Assembly (NCBI RefSeq): GCF_943913055.1
Contig: NZ_CALTWS010000187.1
Span: 1-5,205 of the forward strand
DNA: 5,205 bases
Direction: 5' to 3'
From: an uncultured Brevundimonas sp.
Lineage (GTDB): Bacteria; Pseudomonadota; Alphaproteobacteria; Caulobacterales; Caulobacteraceae
The position numbers and the translations under genes were made by a program. Shown piece after piece: positions 1 through 5,205 of the stretch. The notes beneath the pieces were generated by a model. The model worked only from the letters and a program-made list of their open reading frames with translations, had not been told where the DNA came from and did not search any database. Every line of letters starts with the position of its first letter. The first letter of the stretch is position 1.

Positions 1-340
1 GGATAACGAGCTGAACATGAAGCTGTTTCATGATCTGCTCGACTCGCAGGGCTACCAGACGCTGCAGACCCGCGAGGGTTTGCAGGCGCTGGCGCTGGCG
101 CGCGAACATCGTCCGGATCTGATCCTGATGGACATCCAGCTGCCGGAAATCAGCGGCCTTGAAGTCACCAAATGGCTGAAGGACGACGAGGAGCTGAGCC
201 ACATCCCCGTCATCGCCGTTACCGCCTTCGCCATGAAGGGTGACGAGGAGCGTATCCGTCAGGGAGGGTGCGAGGCCTATATTTCCAAGCCGATCTCGGT
301 GATGCACTTCCTCGACGTCGTGCGAAAGCACTTGGGCTAG
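1..340 (+). CDS. divK: Single-domain response regulator DivK (5' end cut by window edge)
   Basis: DivK is a stand-alone receiver-domain protein. In Caulobacter it is phosphorylated by DivJ, dephosphorylated by PleC, and acts through DivL and CckA to set CtrA activity and cell fate. The first full codon is at base 2 and reads DNELNMK, which aligns with Caulobacter DivK from Asp10, so only about nine residues are missing. In that numbering I see the phospho-acceptor Asp53 in LILMDIQLPE, the switch Thr83 in AVTAF and the conserved Lys105 in SKP. The stretch DIQLPEISGLEVTKWLK is essentially the Caulobacter sequence, which separates it from generic CheY-like proteins. There is no output domain, as expected. 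The C-terminus (VRKHLG) is a few residues shorter than I recall for Caulobacter. It lies 4 bp upstream of pleD in the same operon. The promoter is outside the window. Confidence 0.95.
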   Translation, partial: DNELNMKLFHDLLDSQGYQTLQTREGLQALALAREHRPDLILMDIQLPEISGLEVTKWLKDDEELSHIPVIAVTAFAMKGDEERIRQGGCEAYISKPISVMHFLDVVRKHLG

Positions 341-344
341 GGCG

Positions 345-1709
345 ATGACCGCACGTATCCTTGTCGTCGATGATCTGGAGACCAACGTCAGGCTTCTCGA
401 GGCCAAGCTGACGCTGGAATACTATGAGGTGCTGACCGCAATGGACGGCGCGACGGCGCTGCAGATCGCGGGCGAGGAACGGCCGGACATTATCCTGCTG
501 GACGTCATGATGCCGGGCATGGACGGGTTCGAGACCTGTCGCCGGCTGAAGGCCGATCCGGTGACCCGCCACATCCCCGTCGTGCTGGTGACCGCGCTGG
601 ACGGGCGCGAGGACAAGATCAAGGGACTGGAAGCCGGGGCCGACGACTTCGTCACCAAGCCGATCGACGACCTGATCCTGTTCGCCCGCGTCAAGTCGCT
701 GGTCCGGCTGAAATCCGTGATGGACGAGCTGCGCGAGCGCGAGGAGAGCGGCCGTCGAATGGGCGTCGATACCGGCGGCGCCGGGCGCCTGCGCGGCTCG
801 GGCGGGCGTATCCTGATCGTCGACGACAGCACGGTCCAGGCCGAACGGATGGTCGAGCAGTTGTCGCAGGAGCACCGTCCGGTGGTCGAGCGCGACACGG
901 CAGCCGCCCTGATCGCGGCGCGCGGGCCCATCGACCTGATGATCGTCAATGTCTCGGCGGCAGAGTTCGACGGACTGCGGTTCGTGGCCCAGGTGCGCTC
1001 GACCGAGGCGTCGCGCCGCGTGCCCGTGCTGGCCGTGGTTGATCCCGCGGACAGGCCGCGCCTGGTCAAGGCGCTGGAGCTGGGGGTTAACGACATCCTG
1101 CCCAAGCCGGTGGACCCTGAAGAACTGTCGGCCCGGACTCGCACCCAGGTGCGCCGCAAGCGCTATACGGATTTCCTGAAGGAAAAGCTGGATTACAGCC
1201 TGGAGATGGCCGTCACCGACGCCCTGACCGGGTTGCATAATCGCCGCTACATGACCGGTCAGCTGGACGCCATGATGGTGCGCTCGGCTCAGGGCGGAGA
1301 GGGCGTCGCCGTCCTGATGCTGGATATCGACCACTTCAAGGTCGTGAACGACAGTTTCGGCCATGACGCCGGCGACGAGGTGCTGCAGGAGTTCGCCGTC
1401 CGCCTGGCCACCAATGTCCGGGCCATCGACCTGCCCTGCCGACTGGGCGGCGAGGAGTTCGTGGTCATCATGCCGGGGGCCTCACTGGAGGCCGCGGCGC
1501 GCGTGGCCGACCGCATCCGGCGCGATGTGGCCAGCCAGCCCTTCCCGATCATGGGCGGAGCCGAGTCCCTGACGGTGACGGTGTCGATCGGCGTGTCGGC
1601 CAGCGGCGACGCCCATGACACGCCTGATGCGCTGCTGAAGCGGGCCGACCAGGGCGTTTACGAAGCCAAGGCCCAAGGCCGCGACCTGGTGATCGCGCGC
1701 GCGGCCTAG
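345..1709 (+). CDS. pleD: PleD response regulator diguanylate cyclase (REC-REC-GGDEF)
   Basis: PleD makes cyclic di-GMP from two GTP when its first receiver is phosphorylated (by DivJ and PleC in Caulobacter), acting at the stalked pole during the swarmer-to-stalked transition. The 454-residue product has the length I recall for Caulobacter PleD. Receiver 1 (about 1-125) has acidic Asp9/Asp10, phospho-acceptor Asp53, Thr83 and Lys105. The adaptor receiver 2 (about 153-270) has Asn202 at the acceptor position, so it should not be phosphorylated. The cyclase domain (about 285-454) has DALTGLHNRR at 292-301, metal ligand Asp327, Asn335 and Asp344 for guanine contacts, and the signature GGEEF at 368-372. 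Product-inhibition residues Arg359/Asp362 (RAID) are present, as are Arg148, Arg178 and Arg390, which form secondary inhibitory contacts in the Caulobacter protein. The ATG follows the divK stop by 4 bp, with only a weak AGGG upstream, suggesting translational coupling. Its stop codon overlaps that of a convergent small gene. Confidence 0.96.
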   Translation: MTARILVVDDLETNVRLLEAKLTLEYYEVLTAMDGATALQIAGEERPDIILLDVMMPGMDGFETCRRLKADPVTRHIPVVLVTALDGREDKIKGLEAGADDFVTKPIDDLILFARVKSLVRLKSVMDELREREESGRRMGVDTGGAGRLRGSGGRILIVDDSTVQAERMVEQLSQEHRPVVERDTAAALIAARGPIDLMIVNVSAAEFDGLRFVAQVRSTEASRRVPVLAVVDPADRPRLVKALELGVNDILPKPVDPEELSARTRTQVRRKRYTDFLKEKLDYSLEMAVTDALTGLHNRRYMTGQLDAMMVRSAQGGEGVAVLMLDIDHFKVVNDSFGHDAGDEVLQEFAVRLATNVRAIDLPCRLGGEEFVVIMPGASLEAAARVADRIRRDVASQPFPIMGGAESLTVTVSIGVSASGDAHDTPDALLKRADQGVYEAKAQGRDLVIARAA

Positions 1710-1897
1710 CGGCTCATCCAGGGCTTCGACTTGCCTGCGGCGATCCTCGCGGCCTGCTCGCGCTGAAACTTGCCGCCTTTCGGCGGTGTCGGCCGGGCGT
1801 TGATTGTCGCCTGTTTCAGCCGCAGGGCCTTCTGGATCGGCGTTTCGCGCGTCGGCTGTTCGGCAGGAGCCAGCGGGTCAGGTTCGGCGTGGTTCAT
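1706..1897 (-). CDS. Small basic protein of unknown function, convergent with pleD
   Basis: I do not recognise a function. The 63-residue product has a Pro/Ala/Glu-rich acidic start (about 1-20), a likely helix (IQKALRLKQATI, 21-32), a PTPPKGGKF linker, a second likely helix (QREQAARIAAG, 45-55) and the tail KSKPWMSR. Twelve Lys/Arg against five Asp/Glu give a net charge near +7, and almost all of the positive charge lies after residue 22. There is no signal peptide, membrane segment or cysteine. The real-gene call rests on four things: an ordered layout between rpmG and pleD, an ATG start after the rpmG terminator, a stop fitted exactly to the pleD stop, and a basic PWM tail that I believe recurs in small alphaproteobacterial proteins (memory, not checked). 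There is no Shine-Dalgarno before the ATG. An RNA- or ribosome-associated role is possible from charge alone, but that is a guess. Confidence 0.7.
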   Translation of the reverse strand: MNHAEPDPLAPAEQPTRETPIQKALRLKQATINARPTPPKGGKFQREQAARIAAGKSKPWMSR

Positions 1898-1903
1898 GGG
1901 GCT

Positions 1904-1935
1904 AGCCTAGCATGCGTCGGCAGTGTGCCGACCAA
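1904..1935 (-). promoter_or_regulatory. Possible promoter of the 63-residue gene (weak)
   Basis: On the minus strand TTGGTC (1930-1935) is followed after 17 to 20 bases by TGCTAGGCT (1904-1912), which resembles the Caulobacter GCTAnAwC -10 element. If TAGGCT is the -10 hexamer, the start of transcription falls at about 1897, the A of the ATG. That would make a leaderless message and fits the missing ribosome binding site. The space available is small, because the rpmG terminator ends at 1938. The -10 match is poor and the -35 to -10 spacing is long for one reading, so this is only a candidate. Confidence 0.27.
1916..1932. repeat. Short perfect inverted repeat upstream of the 63-residue gene
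   Basis: GTCGGCA (1916-1922) and TGCCGAC (1926-1932) are perfect inverted copies separated by GTG. They lie between the candidate -35 and -10 of the small minus-strand gene, beside the rpmG terminator. No T-tract follows on either strand, so this is not an intrinsic terminator by itself. It could be an operator, a second hairpin that strengthens the adjacent terminator, or chance in GC-rich DNA. Confidence 0.45.
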
Positions 1936-1937
1936 CG

Positions 1938-1964
1938 AAAAACGCCCGGCCTTTCGACCGGGCG
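1938..1964 (-). terminator. Rho-independent terminator of rpmG
   Basis: Read on the minus strand, this is a nine-pair stem (CGCCCGGTC with GGCCGGGCG) closed by a GAAA tetraloop and followed at once by TTTTT (1938-1942). One pair is a G-U wobble in the minus-strand RNA but a C-A mismatch in plus-strand RNA, and the T-tract is also on the minus strand, so the direction is clear. It begins 27 bases past the rpmG stop and ends before the start of the downstream 63-residue gene. It therefore probably gives that gene a separate transcript. Confidence 0.9.
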
Positions 1965-1990
1965 CTTTCAACGGGATCGGGATCAAGTGC

Positions 1991-2158
1991 TTACTTGATC
2001 TTGCCTTCCTTGAACTCGACGTGCTTGCGCGCGACGGGGTCGTATTTCTTGACGACCATCTTTTCCGTCATGGTGCGCGCGTTCTTCTTGGTGACGTAGA
2101 AGAAGCCGGTGTCGGCGGTCGAGTTCAGGCGGATCTTGATTGAAGCTGGCTTGGCCAT
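1991..2158 (-). CDS. rpmG: 50S ribosomal protein L33 (cysteine-free type)
   Basis: L33 is a small protein of the large ribosomal subunit near the E site. The 55-residue product starts MAKPASIKIRLNSTADTGFF, continues with YVTKKNARTMTEKM and ends KKYDPVARKHVEFKEGKIK. This is the standard proteobacterial L33 from end to end and close to the Caulobacter protein. It has no cysteines, so it is the form without the zinc-binding CxxC pairs. The start is fixed by a strong ribosome binding site, AGAGGT at 2166-2171 on the minus strand, seven bases from the ATG, and by the conserved MAKP beginning. It has its own promoter upstream and an intrinsic terminator downstream, so it is probably transcribed alone. 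A longer open frame on the same strand, offset by one base, is only a shadow of it. Confidence 0.97.
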   Translation of the reverse strand: MAKPASIKIRLNSTADTGFFYVTKKNARTMTEKMVVKKYDPVARKHVEFKEGKIK

Positions 2159-2205
2159 CGAAATTACCTCTGCGACGGCGAAAGCCGCTAAAATATGAGG
2201 CGCGG

Positions 2206-2233
2206 AACATACTCAGGCGCGCCCGGAAGTCAA
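2206..2233 (-). promoter_or_regulatory. Sigma-70-type promoter of rpmG
   Basis: On the minus strand TTGACT (2228-2233, five of six to consensus) is followed after 16 bases by TATGTT (2206-2211, four of six). Transcription would start near 2199, giving a leader of about 40 bases that contains the AGAGGT ribosome binding site. It lies in the 144-bp divergent space shared with the lipoprotein gene, for which I found no convincing promoter. Confidence 0.55.
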
Positions 2234-2302
2234 CGCGCATTGCGCAGCGACCTGCATTGGCCGCGATTAGGCGATCTGGGGCCTAACGGCTAGGGTTCGC
2301 CG

Positions 2303-2866
2303 ATGAAACAGATCGCCCTTGCCGCCGTCGCACTGATGACGCTTTCCGCCTGCGCGACCGCGCCCAAACCAGCGGCGCAACAGACCGCCTTCATGGCCAA
2401 TCTCAATGCGCTTTGCGGTCAGCGATTCGTGGGGCGGGTCGTCACGACCGACGCGGCCGATGCCGACTTCGCCAGTCGGCGCCTGCTGATGCACGTGCGA
2501 GACTGTACGGCCGACGAAGTCCGCATTCCGTTCTGGGTCGGCGAGGACCGATCCCGCACCTGGGTGATCAGCCGCAATGAAGACGGTGGCCTGACGCTGA
2601 AGCACGACCATCGCGACCCGCAGGGCAATCCCGATGGCCTGCACTGGTACGGGGGAAACACGACCGGAACAGGAACCGCCAATCGTCAAGAATTCCCCGT
2701 CGACGACTTCTCCGTCGAATTGTTCAACGCGGGCAATGCCGCCGTTTCGACCACCAACGTCTGGGCGGTCGAGGTCCATCCGGGACGAACCTATGCCTAC
2801 GAGCTGCGCCGCGCAAATCGTCACTTCCGCGTGGAGTTCGACCTGACCCGTCCCGTCAGCGAGTGA
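2303..2866 (+). CDS. Putative outer-membrane lipoprotein of unknown function
   Basis: The 187-residue product opens with a lipoprotein signal: MKQ, a hydrophobic core, then the lipobox LSAC with Cys17 as the lipidated residue. Ala follows the Cys rather than Asp, so by the E. coli Lol rule it should go to the outer membrane, facing the periplasm. The mature part is about 170 residues with no further membrane segment. Recognisable stretches are NALCGQRFVGRVV (35-47), LMHVRDC (62-68), IPFWVGEDRSRTWVIS (75-90), LKHDHRDPQG (99-108), WYGGNTTGTGTANRQEFP (115-132) and the C-terminal YELRRANRHFRVEFDL. Cys38 and Cys68 could form a disulfide. I recall similar uncharacterised proteins in Caulobacterales and Sphingomonadales, but know no function. 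AGGG at 2292-2295 sits seven bases before the ATG. The neighbouring rpmG is divergent and sodC convergent, so it appears to be a single-gene unit. Confidence 0.85.
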   Translation: MKQIALAAVALMTLSACATAPKPAAQQTAFMANLNALCGQRFVGRVVTTDAADADFASRRLLMHVRDCTADEVRIPFWVGEDRSRTWVISRNEDGGLTLKHDHRDPQGNPDGLHWYGGNTTGTGTANRQEFPVDDFSVELFNAGNAAVSTTNVWAVEVHPGRTYAYELRRANRHFRVEFDLTRPVSE

Positions 2867-2874
2867 CGGGACGG
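2848..2874 (+). terminator. Hairpin across the lipoprotein stop codon, possible bidirectional terminator
   Basis: The arms CCGTCCCGTCA (2848-2858) and TGACGGGACGG (2864-2874) are a perfect 11-bp inverted repeat with a five-base loop GCGAG. The TGA stop of the lipoprotein gene is the first three bases of the right arm. No T-tract follows on either strand, so intrinsic termination would be weak. The site lies just past the end of the convergent sodC, so it may protect 3' ends or help stop transcription from both sides. Confidence 0.5.
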
Positions 2875-2887
2875 TCGGAGCGAGGCC

Positions 2888-3475
2888 CTAGCCGCCGTTG
2901 ACGATACCGCAGGCCACCCGCGCACCCGATCCGCCGATCGGCTGGCTGACATAGTCGTCGGGCTGGGCGTGGATCATGATGCTGGAGCCGTCGGCGTCGA
3001 GCAGGTACTGGCCCGGCCCGCCTTCAACCAAAGCTGCAGTCGTGGTGAAGACTTCCGCCATGCCGCGTCCGTCAGCCCCGACATACAGATTGGGCAGGTC
3101 GCCTGCGTCATCGCCATCCTGGTTCAGCAGACCATGCGGCTTGGCCTCAGCGCTGTGCTGAACATGGCCACCAGCAGACTGAAAGCCGGGGCCCTCGCAC
3201 TGACCCACCGCATGCAGGTGCAGCCCGTGCCAACCGGGCGTCAAGCCGCTGGCCTCGACCCGGATCAGCACGCCCGTCGGGCCCTGACGGAAGGTCGCCG
3301 TACCGGCGGACGCGCCTTGTGCATTCGTCAGCGGAGCTTGGGCGGTCGCGCCTACGGTCGCCCGCGTTGCGCCGTGGTTCATCCCGTGACCGGCATGCTG
3401 GGCCATATCTTGTGATTGGGCACAGGCGATCATCGGAAGGCTCAACAGTCCGGCGGCGATCAGGGGCAGGCGCAT
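2888..3475 (-). CDS. sodC: Exported Cu/Zn superoxide dismutase family protein (atypical Zn site)
   Basis: Enzymes of this family convert superoxide to oxygen and hydrogen peroxide, usually in the periplasm. The 195-residue product has a signal peptide (MRLPLIAAGLLSLPMIACA) cleavable after Ala19. MIAC at 15-18 is a poor lipobox, so lipidation is less likely. Residues 24-34 (MAQHAGHGMNH) are rich in His and Met, as in some metal-capturing SodC N-termini. Copper ligands are His86 and His88 (GLHLH), bridging His104 (SAGGH) and His169 (IMIHAQPDDY). The disulfide pair is Cys93 and Cys189, and active-site Arg186 lies in GARVACG. Zinc ligands His114 (KPHG) and Asp126 (GDLPN) are present, but the usual His three residues before Asp126 is Asp123. 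Start choice: the ATG at 3475 has AAGGA eight bases upstream; a TTG two codons earlier does not fit. It is convergent to the lipoprotein gene and divergent from gyrA. Confidence 0.92.
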   Translation of the reverse strand: MRLPLIAAGLLSLPMIACAQSQDMAQHAGHGMNHGATRATVGATAQAPLTNAQGASAGTATFRQGPTGVLIRVEASGLTPGWHGLHLHAVGQCEGPGFQSAGGHVQHSAEAKPHGLLNQDGDDAGDLPNLYVGADGRGMAEVFTTTAALVEGGPGQYLLDADGSSIMIHAQPDDYVSQPIGGSGARVACGIVNGG

Positions 3476-3483
3476 GGGCAAAA

Positions 3484-3488
3484 TCCTT
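3484..3488 (-). promoter_or_regulatory. Ribosome binding site that fixes the sodC start
   Basis: AAGGA on the minus strand lies eight bases upstream of the ATG at 3473-3475. The alternative in-frame TTG at 3479-3481 would leave only two bases, which is too close. This supports the 195-residue form of SodC starting MRLPL rather than the 197-residue form. Confidence 0.7.
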
Positions 3489-3520
3489 GTGCATTGAACG
3501 GGTGCCCGGTCGCGGCGACT

Positions 3521-3549
3521 TTGCCTTGAGCGGGCCAGACTGCTAGAAA
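3521..3549 (+). promoter_or_regulatory. Sigma-70-type promoter of gyrA
   Basis: TTGCCT (3521-3526) and TAGAAA (3544-3549) are separated by 17 bases, the optimal spacing. The same DNA fits the Caulobacter housekeeping pattern, TTG-type -35 then GCTAnAwC, as GCTAGAAA (3542-3549) with 14 bases between the elements. Transcription would start near 3556, leaving a leader of about 44 bases before the TTG start. The rest of the 124-bp sodC-gyrA spacer shows no clear promoter for sodC. Confidence 0.6.
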
Positions 3550-3599
3550 ACGCGGTAGCGGATCACGTTCCGATTCCGGCCATTTAAAGCCCGATTTCC

Positions 3600-5205
<1,606 letters not shown>

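Noticed and set aside
219..1364. A 381-codon open frame on the minus strand across pleD, and a 245-codon one at 422-1159
   Set aside because: Both are antisense to the well-supported pleD frame. They are rich in His, Gln, Arg and Ser as expected from GC-rich antisense codons, and show no domain.
1983..2240. An 85-codon minus-strand frame over rpmG
   Set aside because: It is offset by one base from the true 55-residue L33 frame. Its sequence has no family resemblance, and it would read through the rpmG promoter and ribosome binding site.
2240..2302. A promoter for the lipoprotein gene
   Set aside because: TTGCGC and TTGGCC elements are present, but no acceptable -10 lies at the right distance, so I could not support a call.
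2267..2824. A 185-codon minus-strand frame under the lipoprotein gene
   Set aside because: It is antisense to a frame with a clear signal peptide and lipobox, and its own sequence has no recognisable domain.
2969..3415. A 148-codon plus-strand frame over sodC
   Set aside because: It is antisense to sodC, whose metal ligands and disulfide cysteines establish the coding strand.
3479..3481. TTG as the sodC start, adding two residues
   Set aside because: The ribosome binding site AAGGA would lie only two bases away; the ATG at 3473-3475 has the right spacing.
3499..3508. CGGG-TG-CCCG inverted repeat in the sodC-gyrA spacer as an operator
   Set aside because: Four-base arms are expected by chance in DNA this GC-rich.

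Overview
The window is a high-GC alphaproteobacterial chromosome segment, most likely from Brevundimonas or a close relative in the Caulobacterales. The main reasons are an adjacent divK-pleD pair whose key residues fall at the same positions as in Caulobacter crescentus DivK and PleD, a cysteine-free ribosomal protein L33 very like the Caulobacter one, and a GyrA whose quinolone-binding positions carry the Ala/Met pair that I recall from Caulobacter and Brevundimonas. It reads as ordinary vegetative chromosome. I see no insertion sequence, phage gene, CRISPR array, tRNA or rRNA, and no sign of horizontal transfer.

Layout, left to right. Bases 1-340 (+) hold divK, missing only its N-terminal codons. 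Four bases later pleD (345-1709, +) begins, so the two form one operon. Together they are a cell-fate module: DivK is a single-domain receiver that reports polarity, and PleD is a receiver-adaptor-GGDEF diguanylate cyclase that makes c-di-GMP at the swarmer-to-stalked transition. A 63-residue basic protein of unknown function (1706-1897, -) runs tail-to-tail into pleD, and the two stop codons overlap. It is followed by a clear intrinsic terminator (1938-1964) that serves rpmG (1991-2158, -), the L33 gene, which has its own promoter and ribosome binding site.

Divergent from rpmG is a putative lipoprotein gene of unknown function (2303-2866, +). Its stop codon lies inside a perfect hairpin. Convergent to it is sodC (2888-3475, -), an exported Cu/Zn superoxide dismutase family protein. 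It has a His/Met-rich N-terminus and an Asp where the third zinc-ligand His is expected. A 124-bp divergent spacer with a good sigma-70-type promoter separates sodC from gyrA (3600 to the window end, +). gyrA uses a TTG start, and the window contains nearly the whole breakage-reunion domain.

The genes are separate transcription units of different function, apart from divK-pleD. I did not find a convincing undescribed system. The items most worth a second look are the altered zinc site of SodC, the intrinsic GyrA quinolone-site residues, the possibly leaderless small gene overlapping the pleD end, and the conserved-looking lipoprotein of unknown role.
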